Source of the DNA: Planctomycetaceae bacterium
GTDB taxonomy: Bacteria > Planctomycetota > Planctomycetia > Planctomycetales > Planctomycetaceae
DNA length: 36,320 nt
Direction of reading: 5' to 3'
NCBI GenBank assembly: GCA_028291605.1
Contig: JAQGHS010000750.1
Location: 1-36,320, forward strand
Position 1 is the first letter of the stretch. Every line of letters starts with the position of its first letter. The position numbers and the translations under genes were made by a program. Below, one piece after another: positions 8,295-17,497 of the stretch. The notes beneath the pieces are model-generated. The model made no database searches, was not told where the DNA came from, and saw nothing but the letters and a program-made list of their open reading frames with translations.

Positions 8295-8558
8295 ATGAAG
8301 ACTGCTCTTAACAATTTTCTGCTCCTGTGTGGCGTCCTTAGCGCGGCCGTCGGAATTGCTGCGGTCCTGCCTCTCATTCTTTACTTCTCCTATCCCGTCG
8401 CGCTGTCTCATATTACTTTCTTTCCGCAAATCACGGTCGGGGGTCGCTACATCGGAGTTCTTACCATTGCTTCGGTCTCAGCGAGCGGGGGCGTGGTACT
8501 ATTGCTGTTGTCAAATTACGTTCTGACTGTTGGTACGGAACAAGCAGACTCGGACTGA
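8295..8558 (+). CDS. Small membrane protein (87 aa), positioned as a gene-cassette ORF
   Basis: ATG 10 nt after the attC R' box, with GGAAG Shine-Dalgarno-like sequence partly from the R' region; two hydrophobic segments. Confidence 0.55.
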   Translation: MKTALNNFLLLCGVLSAAVGIAAVLPLILYFSYPVALSHITFFPQITVGGRYIGVLTIASVSASGGVVLLLLSNYVLTVGTEQADSD

Positions 8559-8616
8559 AATCTATCTGCAGCGGCATGAACTGATCGTCACGGCGTGAGG
8601 GGCGGAAGTGAAGGGA

Positions 8617-8868
8617 TTACAGGTCTTTAACCCAAAGACTCAGGTATTGGATGTAGATCGATTCGCAAGCCGGTGACCAAGCCACAAGCCGACCGATCGG
8701 CCGGTAGAAAACTGTGGCCAATTCAGATGCCCATTCGCCATTCTCGACATCGCAGATCTCGAACACCCACGCCACCGGTCCCATGCTCAGCGGATACGCG
8801 ACGAGCAACATCAGCCCGGCGAGCGTCCACCAGAGCCACGGGGTTGGTTTTCTTTGTTGTTCGGTCAT
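8617..8868 (-). CDS. Small membrane protein (83 aa)
   Basis: MTEQQRKPTPWLWWTLAGLMLLVAYPLSMGPVAWVF...; one or two TM segments. Confidence 0.5.
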   Translation of the reverse strand: MTEQQRKPTPWLWWTLAGLMLLVAYPLSMGPVAWVFEICDVENGEWASELATVFYRPIGRLVAWSPACESIYIQYLSLWVKDL

Positions 8869-9028
8869 GATGGCGGTTCTCTTCGGTCACTCGGTTTGAT
8901 CACCGGCACAATATGCCGGTTGGCGGTTCGCTGCAATCGAAAGTTGCAAGGCCGATTGCGCGCCCGAAGAGACCCGGCAGAAGACAGGGTGAGCGTGGAG
9001 GCTGTTAATAAACCTCCGGCTTGCATGC

Positions 9029-9079
9029 GGTTGTAATACAACCAGAACCGGGGTAAAGTGGGTTGTATTAGGGGTAAAA
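9029..9079. repeat. Cluster of short direct and inverted repeats next to the tRNA fragment
   Basis: GGTTGTA-A-TACAACC palindrome (9029-9043), GGTTGTATTA (9061-9070), GGGGTAAA twice (9050-9057, 9071-9078). Confidence 0.5.
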
Positions 9080-9154
9080 CGGAAGCGACAAAAGTCAGTC
9101 TCACCGCATGAAATCCAGTGTTTCATCATATGGGAGCGTTAGTGCTGAGGCACT

Positions 9155-9192
9155 TTACGAAAGCATCGCTCTACCAACTGAGCTATGGCGGC
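9155..9192 (-). pseudogene. Truncated tRNA-Thr(CGU): 5' half through the anticodon loop
   Basis: Minus strand GCCGCCA TA GCTC AGTTGGTA GAGC G ATGCT TTCGTAA: canonical acceptor 5' strand, D-arm and anticodon loop; no matching 3' anticodon stem, T-arm or acceptor 3' strand follows. Confidence 0.8.
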
Positions 9193-9908
9193 CAAAAATC
9201 TTGATTTGTCTCGACTTCGATTGTCTGTCGCGTCTGGTAATTTAGCGTATTGTGATGGTGATCACAACTACGCGTCGTCACACACCAGAGGCCGTCTTTC
9301 CGACAAAGGTTCGCGAGACTCGCGTCTTCGGAACTTGATTATCGATTTCCCTAACCACTCACCTGATCGGTGGTTGGTAAATAAACATTGGTCGGAGACA
9401 GGCCTCTCTGTGGCCATCTTCTGTCCCCGGCAAACGGTGCGGAAGTATCTAACACATTGCCAGAATTTGCAAGCCGGGTCACGGCGGAGACAATTCTGTC
9501 GTTTGAGGCTCGGGACTTCGCTTCCTCACTGTCTGGGGACTGGGCCTTTCCACTTTGAAAGCCGCGGTGGAAGCGATCGATCCTGACCGCATGCTAGCGT
9601 GATCGCATTACCTCGCACTCCCCCAAATCTCGCCGATTCGTAAAGACGAAGCTGCGACCAATGCTCGCAAACCGAATTCCCGGATGATCCGTCGCGACCG
9701 GAATAGGCCGGGAAATTTGCTTAATCCGTAATGCGTAAAGCGTCCGATTTAGAGAATTACGGATCGGCCGTACAACAAATCGGGCCACTTCTCTGCGTTC
9801 GCGCCCCATTCCGGCACGGACTTCAGAGACTTATGAGATGCCAGACGATTCCGGGGTGAGTGGAAGAGGTGCGACTAACGGTTGCCTTCTTCGGGGGGAA
9901 AATCCACA

Positions 9909-11156
9909 GTGCGCAAAACTATCTTGGCCTGGACGGCAACGGCACTCGTTGTGTCCTCGCAGCAACTGTTACTCGCCCAATCCAAACGGCCTGTTCGGGA
10001 CGCTGCGGATTCCTCTTCCCGAGCCGCTGTGGCCCGCATTCCAGACTCCGATGACGAAGAGTCCGGGGTGGGCTTGGACTTTGAGAGCATCACGGAAGAC
10101 TCGGACTACGAGAGCATCGCTCCCAAGGTGATCAAAACGAGGTCAGGAAAGACTCAACTGACGTCAGCGGAGGACTCGGTATTGATCATGCCGGACTCGG
10201 ATCCGATCGTCGAAGGCGTCCGGACTGAAACGGTCAGTGCTCCCAATTGCCCCGAGTTCTGGGAGCACCGCAGCGGGGTCTGGGGCGAGTATCTCTTCTG
10301 GCGGCCGCGCGGTGCGGATGTGACCTACGCCTCGACGGTGGATGGAACTCTGGCGACGTCGGTCCCGGTGGGTGATCGTTCGGTGGCCGCCTTCAAATAT
10401 GATTCCGGAGTCCGCGCCGGGGCGAACCTGGCCCTCGATTCCTGTTCGAGCATTACGGCCGGATATACCTGGTTCCGGACTTCGGCGAACGACAGCATCA
10501 ACCTGCCCGGTGGGGGGGGCTCGTTCATTGCGGCGGAAACCGTTCATCCGAATACGATCAACGTCGCCGCCGACAGCCTCTCGGCCAGCGCCATTCACGA
10601 CCTCAGCCTGCAAATGGCAGATCTCAATTACAAAGGTTTGATCTGGGGCGACGACTGCTTTGCGATCAATTCCATCGTCGGCGTGAGATACGCCAATCTC
10701 GAGCAGCAGTTTGGAGCGGTTTACTCCATCCTGGGGACCACGACCGTCGACACGAACATCAACTTTCGAGGCGTCGGGCCGCGGTTTGGGTTTGAAGCCG
10801 AACGCCTGGTGAATAACCACGGGTTCATGGTTTATTCCAAAGGGGCCGTCAACTTCCTGGTGGGAACCTGTGCGGCCGACTTCACGCAAACCAATGTGTT
10901 TGCCGGGACTCAAGCGAAGACAGCCCTGCAAGATTCCCGCATCCTGACGATTCCTGAATTGGAACTCGGTGGCGGCTGGCAAAGCTGCAACGGTCGGTTC
11001 CGCCTGACTGCCGGATACTATCTCGCCGCCTGGTTCAACATGCTGACGACTCCCGAATATCTCGGGACCATCCGTACGACGCAAAACACTTATGAAAGCC
11101 AGATCAAGACGCTGACCCTCGATGGTCTGACCGTCCGAGCCGAAGCACGCTACTAA
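9909..11156 (+). CDS. BBP7 / Lpg1974-like outer-membrane beta-barrel protein
   Basis: GTG start at 9909 preceded by GGGGGGA; signal peptide VRKTILAWTATALVVSSQQLLLA; GEYLFWRPRGADVTYAS..., FKYDSGVRAGANL, ITAGYTWF, GLIWGDDCFAINSIVGVRYANLEQ. ORF reported from 9882. Confidence 0.75.
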   Translation: MRKTILAWTATALVVSSQQLLLAQSKRPVRDAADSSSRAAVARIPDSDDEESGVGLDFESITEDSDYESIAPKVIKTRSGKTQLTSAEDSVLIMPDSDPIVEGVRTETVSAPNCPEFWEHRSGVWGEYLFWRPRGADVTYASTVDGTLATSVPVGDRSVAAFKYDSGVRAGANLALDSCSSITAGYTWFRTSANDSINLPGGGGSFIAAETVHPNTINVAADSLSASAIHDLSLQMADLNYKGLIWGDDCFAINSIVGVRYANLEQQFGAVYSILGTTTVDTNINFRGVGPRFGFEAERLVNNHGFMVYSKGAVNFLVGTCAADFTQTNVFAGTQAKTALQDSRILTIPELELGGGWQSCNGRFRLTAGYYLAAWFNMLTTPEYLGTIRTTQNTYESQIKTLTLDGLTVRAEARY

Positions 11157-11245
11157 CGTTTCCTCACGCGTAACGCGGCGTTCCGAGATCCTTGTTCTGG
11201 CCGTCATTCGGCAGTTACAGATTCTTATAGAAAAAGCCATCTGCC

Positions 11246-14200
11246 ATGGAATCATCTTCCTATTTCCGGTCCCTTGAAAACCTCTTCGGAAGTTTGTGGA
11301 ATCCCAAACGGTCGCGCCGTGTGCGGGCTGCTCGTGAGGAGCAACGCTTGCGTTTGCCGGCCGCCGCCTTGGAAGACCTCGAATCGCGCGTCGTCCCGTC
11401 TGCCGTCACGGGGATCGGGTCGCTGAATTACTTCGCGGCCCCCGGTGAAGTGAATAGTGTCGTGATGACCCCCGGGTTCTTCACCTTTATCAGTGACTCG
11501 CCCAGTGTCACGATTGTGCAAGCCCCACCGGGATTCTCCACCAACTGGCTGTCTGCGGTCTCGATCAGTATTGGCGTTTCTCTAGGCGTCGATATCTCGG
11601 TCAGCACGCCGGTCATTCCGTTCCTGTTAGCACAAAACGGCATCATCATGCCGAGCGTCGCTGGCGCCACCGATGTCACAACTCCGGTCAACTTCGGGGG
11701 CACGATCGCCAACTCTGTCGCCCAACCGGGATCGTCGGTCGCGGCTGGCGCGGCCGCACTGCAGGCGGGGAACGTGTACTTCAGAGTCAACGGTTCATCG
11801 TCTGGTGTCATCGACGACTATCAGCTCTACCAGGTCGTCGCCGATCCGTCCGCGGTTCTGACCGAGAACGCCTCCATCACCGACATCAACGCGGCTCTCT
11901 TCAAGAGTGGCACTCCCGGCATGAATGTTGTCGGTGATGTGTCGGCCAATCAGGCTGACGCCTTCGCGTTCAATGCGACTGCCGGCAAGCGGTACGTCGT
12001 GATGCTGGATGCCGACCCTGAAAAGGATGGTACTTACACGAGCACCGATCTGAGCATTTCCGATGTCGGCGGATATGTCTTCGGCACACCGCTGCAGGAA
12101 AACCTGAGCGTCGGAGCCTACAACGCAGTCGGTGCGATTGATGCCTCCACAACCGGGCCGCTCATTGTCCAAGTGAGGAACCTGGGTCTCGGCTCTGATA
12201 CCAGCTATCGCTTTGTCGTGCTGGAAGTCGATCCGACTACGGACAAAGTGGTCGAGACAACACCCGTCGTGGCATCCACCGATGTCCCTAAAGCGATTCC
12301 GGATTATGCTGGAACTCCCGGGATCGCGACATCCACGTTAAACGTCAGCGGCTTCAGTGGCGTCTTGTCCGATGTGAACGCGACATTCAACATCTCGCAC
12401 ACGTTCGACAGCGATCTCATTGTCACCTTGACCAGTCCGATGGGGACCACCGTCACACTCGCGAATCAGGTCGGAGGGGGCGGCGATAATTTCACCGATA
12501 CGACCGTCGATGACGACTTCGGTTTCAATCCCATCGGATCGGGATCGGCTCCCTTCAGCTCCACCTTCGCGCCGAGTTCCCCGTTGTCGGCATTCAACGG
12601 CGAAGATCCCAATGGAGTCTGGACGTTGACGGTCAGTGACAATCAACCCAGCGACACCGGCACGCTGAATAGCTGGTCGCTGAAGCTGACTCCGGCCCCT
12701 GACAACAATTCTCCAGCGGCAGCCGGCGTGCTGGCTGCGGGGCAATTCGGCCAGGGTTCAATCAACCCGATTGGCGACACCGACTACTGGACAACCGCTG
12801 GGGCGACCCCGACAAGTCTCGTCTATTCTTACATCGACACGAGTCATTCCACCAAGAACAAAGATTCCAAGCTGGTGGTCCTGGCCAATGACGGGACGAC
12901 GACCATTGCCGCGGATGACAACAGCGGCCCCCCGGGGATTAGCATTGATGCGATCAACGGCTTGAACGACGCCTTCAATAAAGGGGGCGTCGATATCAAC
13001 ACCCTCGTCAATACCTTACTGACCGGTGTGACAATTGATCTGGGAGATCGCAACGACTCGGCCGATCTGAGCGCGTTCAATTCCGGGGTGACGATCTACG
13101 GCCGCACGGGAGACGACACGATCACCGGCAGCCAGGGCGATGACCTACTGGATCTAGGGGACGGATCCGATACCGCGATCGGCGGCGCGGGGCAGGATAA
13201 CATCATTGGCGGGCCGGGTGATGATGTTATCACCGGCGGACCGGGCGACGACACATTGGACGGCGGCGATGGTGACGACACCTTCATCGCGAGTACCGAT
13301 TTCTCATCCACAGACACGCTGACCGGCGGGGCCGGGAATGATCTGCTGCTCGTCCCTGGCGGCAATGCCAACGATATCTTTACGCTGACCATCACGCCCT
13401 TCGTGGTGACGATTGACGTCAACGGAACAGTCCAGACCTACAACACGGCCAATGATATCGAACAGCTCCACATCAGCGGCGGACTGGGAGTCGATCAGCT
13501 CATCATAAACGATGCGGGACTCGGGCCGAACGATTCCGTGTTGTATTTCAAGGGAGTTGATGGTCTGTCTGGCTTAATTCAGATCGGCTCGAATCTCATC
13601 CAGGTGACCTTCGACAACATCGAGCAAGTCACCCCGCTGAATGGGGAATTGACACGTGCCGACGGGACATCCCGACTGGTGCAATTCAATCCGGATCCAT
13701 TCGAGATCAACGGCAGCGCGGACAGCGGCAACGTGCACAACGACAGCCGGGCCCTCGCCACGTTCCTGGGATCGGGAGCCACGATCAACGTCGATCCCAC
13801 CATCGCGCCGGCGGGCGATGTCGACATCTACCAGTTCGTAGCCGCTGACACTGGGACCATGGATTTCCAGGTCTATTTTGAGGAAAACGTCGGCCTGCCG
13901 GGTGACGGGAACCTGGATATCCAGGTGCTCGACAACGCCGGCAATGTGATCGGCTCCAGCTTGTCGCTCGATGACAACGAACGAGTTCGCATTCCAGTCG
14001 TGCAGGGGCAGACCTACTTCCTGAAGGTCTTCGGCGCGACGGGGATTGAGCTCAACACGTACGAGATGAGCGTCGTCAACGTGCCCGCTCCGATCCCCGC
14101 CTCCATCGAATTGAATGATACGCAAACGACTCCCCCTTCGGTCGCCAACAGTGATACGGGCCGGTCGCAGTTTGACAACGTGACCTCGGACAACACGCCG

Positions 14201-17182
14201 ACCATCTTGTTGAGGCTCACGGACGGCGGGTTGCTGAACGATCTTCCCGGCAACGGTGTTCCCGGGAACCCGCCGGATCACGTAATCCCGATTAACTTCA
14301 ACCCAGCAACGACGGCAGTCACCGCAACCGCCGGATTCCGCGTGGCGATCTTCGATGAAACGAATACGCAGACTCCAGTCGCCACCGGATTCGCACAACC
14401 CGTTCCCGGCCAACCGGGAGTCTATAGTTTCACGTTCCCGACGGCCCTCAGCGATGGCAGTCACAATCTGACAGCTCGGGTTCAAATGATTGACCCGGCT
14501 ACCCCCACACAAACAGGATTTGGTACTGCCAGCCTGCCGCTGGAGATCGTCGTGGACACGGCCGTACCGCCGACGGTGCAGACTGTCTTGAATCATCAGA
14601 ATCTCGATCTCGATGCTGCCAGCGATACCGGTGTGACGGGCTATGCGGCGACCTTCGGAGATCGCATTACCAGCGACACCACTCCGACCTTTTTCGGTTC
14701 GGCGGAGGCCAATTCGATTGTCCGGTTGTACGCCAACAATTCCGGCGGCACGCCCGTGCTGATCGGTACCACGGTCGCGGCCCCGTTCGACGGAACGAAC
14801 CAGGAAGGCCTATCGCCCAACATCGGCCGCTGGACTCTGACCTCGAACGTGGATCTCAATAGTCCGACGGCCGGATTTGCGAACGATGGATCACGGACGA
14901 TTTCGGCCACGTTTGAAGATCTGGCCGGCAATGTCAGTGCCCCCGTGACCTTGACCATCTTTATCGATACCCAGGGACCGCAGGTCTCGAACGTCCAGAT
15001 CACGAGTAGCCTGGGATACGACTTGTTTGATCCGAAACCGTCGGCCGGACCCACTCCGCGTACGGACAGTTTGACGATTTCGTTCCAGGATTTGGCCAAC
15101 CGGGACATCGTCAACTTTGCGAGTAACCCGGCGCTGCTCGCAGCATTGGCGGCCGCGGCGGCCGAGCCTGGTCACTACGTCTTGCGTGGCGATGCCAGCG
15201 GGATCATTCCCATCCAGTCGGTCACGATCAATCTGTCGCCCAATGTGAACGGCGCTCCCGCAACGGCCACTGCCGTGCTGACCTTCGCCAATCCGTTGCC
15301 CGATGACCGCTTCACGTTGACGGTCGACGACAGCATCTTCGACACGGCCGGCAATCAATTGGATGGCGAATCAAACGCTGCGGAACCGCAGGAAACACAG
15401 AACTTTCCGAGCGGTGACGGAACCGCGGGCGGCAACTTTGTGGCCCGGTTCACCATCGACAGCCGACCGGAAATTGGATCGGTCGGCCAAGGTGGAGTCA
15501 CGGTCGATATCAACGGCAACATGCACTTTGATCCGACGAATACCGACTTCGTCAATCGCGACCTGGCATTCGAATTTGGCCTGAGTACCGATCGCTTGTT
15601 TGCAGGCAAATTCACTCCGGCGAATGCGGTGACTCAAGACGGTTTTGATCGCATCGGCGGGTATGGACTGGTCAACGGCAAGTATCGCTGGCTGCTGGAT
15701 TTCACGAACGATGGACGTCCCGATTACTCTGTCATCAGCGGTATCCAATTCAATGGAACGCCCATCTCGGGAAACTTCAATCCCGCTCATCCGGGTGCTG
15801 AAATCGGCCTGTTCGACGGGTCGCGGTGGTACTTCGATACGAACAACAATAACAACATCGATGCCGGCGACCAAACGTTTAGAGGGACCATGGTCGGAGT
15901 GCCGATCGTCGGTGACTTCGACGGCGATGGTCTAGTCGACATTGCCGTGCAGAATGCGAAGACCGACATCTTCTCGTTTGATTTGTCGTCGGCCGCAGAT
16001 GGTACGCCCGGCGTGCTAGACGGCAACGCGGACTATACGATCCGTTTCGACAATCCCGGGGTTACTCAGTCGCAAACGCAACTGTTCCCCGGCGTTCTGG
16101 AACGTCCGTTTGCGGGTGACTTCAATCTCGATGGAATTACCGACATCGGCTTAATGGTCCCGAACCGTGACGGCGCCTCGCCCAGCGTTTCGACGGCGGA
16201 ATACTACATCTTCCAATCGATCGCAGCCGCAGCCGTACCGGGCACTGCCGCCGCTCTGAATCATCAGTTCTCACCGACCCCATTGGGAGTTGACCTTTAT
16301 GCCCAGTTCGGAACCAACGTGTCGGTACCGCTGGTGGGGAACTTCGACCCGCCAGTCAGTCCGACGGATGGCAACGACGACGAGACCGACGGCACCGAAA
16401 TCATCAACCTCAATGGGGATGGCGATACGAAACCTGCCGTGACGATTACTGCGATCGACTCAACCGCAGCCGAAACGGGCACGGGAATCGATCCGAATAC
16501 CGGCACGTTCCGCATCACGCGAACCGGTTCGACGGACGCACCGCTGAGCGTGGATCTGGTGCGGACCGGTACGGCCTCTATCAAGAGTCATGATTTCACG
16601 CTCTCTGTCAACGGAGAGAATTTCAACAGTTCATCGGTCGTGATTCCCGCGGGGCAGTCCTATGTCGATATTGTCGTGAATGCGCTCGACGACACGCGTG
16701 TTGAGCCGACAGAACTGGTGACCTTTGCCCTCTTGCCCCGCAGTCGGTACACCGTCGATCCGATCCAGTTGAATCGGCTGGCGACTGTCTCCATCAGCGA
16801 CAACGAACCTCTCATTACGATCACTGCGATCGACAGTTCGGCCATCAAGCCACTCGGAGAAACGACCGCCGACACTGGAACCTTCCGAATATCCCGCTCG
16901 GGAGATCTTTCCACTGACGTCTCGGTCAAGTTCAGCCTGGGGGGAAGTGCCAATCGGAATGCCAACTACCGTTTGATGGTGAATGGCACCCTCTTGATTG
17001 GATCGACGGTGGTGATTCCCGCCGGTCAAGAATACGTCGATGTGGTTCTCTTGCCGCTGAGTGGTAAACGATCCGCGACCCCGAAATCGGCCTCGATGAC
17101 TCTGGCGACCGGGCCGTTCTATCGTCTGAATCAGGCGAAGTCGTCACGCGGTGCGGTCATTCAGATTACAGATCGCAATTGA
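11246..17182 (+). CDS. Large multidomain secreted protein (1978 aa): LEPR-XLL-like N-terminus, P-domain, RTX repeats, PPC-like, Ig-like, FG-GAP-like and two C-terminal Calx-beta-like domains
   Basis: LEDLESRVVPSA near N-terminus; P-domain-like DSDLIVTLTSPMGTTVTLANQ...FNGEDPNGVWTLTVSDNQPSDTGTLNSWSLKLTP; GDDTITGSQGDDLLDLGDGSDTAIGGAGQDNIIGGPGDDVITGGPGDDTLDGGDGDDTF; Calx-beta-like pair at the end. Confidence 0.85.
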   Translation: MESSSYFRSLENLFGSLWNPKRSRRVRAAREEQRLRLPAAALEDLESRVVPSAVTGIGSLNYFAAPGEVNSVVMTPGFFTFISDSPSVTIVQAPPGFSTNWLSAVSISIGVSLGVDISVSTPVIPFLLAQNGIIMPSVAGATDVTTPVNFGGTIANSVAQPGSSVAAGAAALQAGNVYFRVNGSSSGVIDDYQLYQVVADPSAVLTENASITDINAALFKSGTPGMNVVGDVSANQADAFAFNATAGKRYVVMLDADPEKDGTYTSTDLSISDVGGYVFGTPLQENLSVGAYNAVGAIDASTTGPLIVQVRNLGLGSDTSYRFVVLEVDPTTDKVVETTPVVASTDVPKAIPDYAGTPGIATSTLNVSGFSGVLSDVNATFNISHTFDSDLIVTLTSPMGTTVTLANQVGGGGDNFTDTTVDDDFGFNPIGSGSAPFSSTFAPSSPLSAFNGEDPNGVWTLTVSDNQPSDTGTLNSWSLKLTPAPDNNSPAAAGVLAAGQFGQGSINPIGDTDYWTTAGATPTSLVYSYIDTSHSTKNKDSKLVVLANDGTTTIAADDNSGPPGISIDAINGLNDAFNKGGVDINTLVNTLLTGVTIDLGDRNDSADLSAFNSGVTIYGRTGDDTITGSQGDDLLDLGDGSDTAIGGAGQDNIIGGPGDDVITGGPGDDTLDGGDGDDTFIASTDFSSTDTLTGGAGNDLLLVPGGNANDIFTLTITPFVVTIDVNGTVQTYNTANDIEQLHISGGLGVDQLIINDAGLGPNDSVLYFKGVDGLSGLIQIGSNLIQVTFDNIEQVTPLNGELTRADGTSRLVQFNPDPFEINGSADSGNVHNDSRALATFLGSGATINVDPTIAPAGDVDIYQFVAADTGTMDFQVYFEENVGLPGDGNLDIQVLDNAGNVIGSSLSLDDNERVRIPVVQGQTYFLKVFGATGIELNTYEMSVVNVPAPIPASIELNDTQTTPPSVANSDTGRSQFDNVTSDNTPTILLRLTDGGLLNDLPGNGVPGNPPDHVIPINFNPATTAVTATAGFRVAIFDETNTQTPVATGFAQPVPGQPGVYSFTFPTALSDGSHNLTARVQMIDPATPTQTGFGTASLPLEIVVDTAVPPTVQTVLNHQNLDLDAASDTGVTGYAATFGDRITSDTTPTFFGSAEANSIVRLYANNSGGTPVLIGTTVAAPFDGTNQEGLSPNIGRWTLTSNVDLNSPTAGFANDGSRTISATFEDLAGNVSAPVTLTIFIDTQGPQVSNVQITSSLGYDLFDPKPSAGPTPRTDSLTISFQDLANRDIVNFASNPALLAALAAAAAEPGHYVLRGDASGIIPIQSVTINLSPNVNGAPATATAVLTFANPLPDDRFTLTVDDSIFDTAGNQLDGESNAAEPQETQNFPSGDGTAGGNFVARFTIDSRPEIGSVGQGGVTVDINGNMHFDPTNTDFVNRDLAFEFGLSTDRLFAGKFTPANAVTQDGFDRIGGYGLVNGKYRWLLDFTNDGRPDYSVISGIQFNGTPISGNFNPAHPGAEIGLFDGSRWYFDTNNNNNIDAGDQTFRGTMVGVPIVGDFDGDGLVDIAVQNAKTDIFSFDLSSAADGTPGVLDGNADYTIRFDNPGVTQSQTQLFPGVLERPFAGDFNLDGITDIGLMVPNRDGASPSVSTAEYYIFQSIAAAAVPGTAAALNHQFSPTPLGVDLYAQFGTNVSVPLVGNFDPPVSPTDGNDDETDGTEIINLNGDGDTKPAVTITAIDSTAAETGTGIDPNTGTFRITRTGSTDAPLSVDLVRTGTASIKSHDFTLSVNGENFNSSSVVIPAGQSYVDIVVNALDDTRVEPTELVTFALLPRSRYTVDPIQLNRLATVSISDNEPLITITAIDSSAIKPLGETTADTGTFRISRSGDLSTDVSVKFSLGGSANRNANYRLMVNGTLLIGSTVVIPAGQEYVDVVLLPLSGKRSATPKSASMTLATGPFYRLNQAKSSRGAVIQITDRN
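13096..13290 (+). repeat. RTX nonapeptide (hemolysin-type calcium-binding) repeats within the large CDS
   Basis: Tandem GGxGxDxux-like motifs in translation. Confidence 0.85.
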
Positions 17183-17225
17183 GTTGGCAGCCATGCACTT
17201 GCAATATCCCGGAGGGAAAAAAGTG

Positions 17226-17389
17226 AGTAGCCGGTGGTTAAGCGCAGCGACACCACCGGATTGTGTCCCACCAAATGTATTCGCCCCTGAAGGGGGCGTA
17301 GATCAACGTTTCTGCGACCCCTTCAGGGGCGAAATCCCAATTTTTTAACGGATTCCGGTGGTGTCGCTGCGCTCAACCACCGGCTACTC
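17226..17389. repeat. Nested palindromic intergenic element
   Basis: Arms GAGTAGCCGGTGGTTAAGCGCAGCGACACCACCGGA (17226-17261) and TCCGGTGGTGTCGCTGCGCTCAACCACCGGCTACTC (17354-17389); inner CGCCCCTGAAGGGGG / CCCCTTCAGGGGCG. Confidence 0.85.
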
Positions 17390-17497
17390 TCTGTGACCCC
17401 GTCCGGGGTCAATAAACTGCGTCAGGCCAATACAACGCGAAGACCTGTGCGGTCGAATTCGCGACTACAATTTCCCGAGACGAATTCACTCCTCTTG

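Noticed and set aside
9023-9142. Second attC site ending in GCGTTAG at 9136
   Set aside because: No R'' box partner and the trailing bases do not fit GTTRRRY; only a CATGCGGT/ACCGCATG inverted repeat is present.
8886-9192. Group I intron interrupting tRNA-Thr in the anticodon loop
   Set aside because: No matching tRNA 3' half (anticodon stem, T-arm GGTTCGA, acceptor strand) was found to the left on the minus strand, so a truncated tRNA fits better.
9185-9586. 133-aa plus ORF beginning in the tRNA fragment
   Set aside because: Start lies inside tRNA sequence, no domain or composition signal; region looks noncoding.
10164-11255. 363-aa minus-strand ORF opposite the BBP7-like gene
   Set aside because: Shadow ORF from GC-rich codon bias; the plus strand has a signal peptide and family-like motifs.
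13574-14596. 340-aa minus-strand ORF inside the giant protein gene
   Set aside because: Shadow ORF; plus-strand translation has continuous domain structure.
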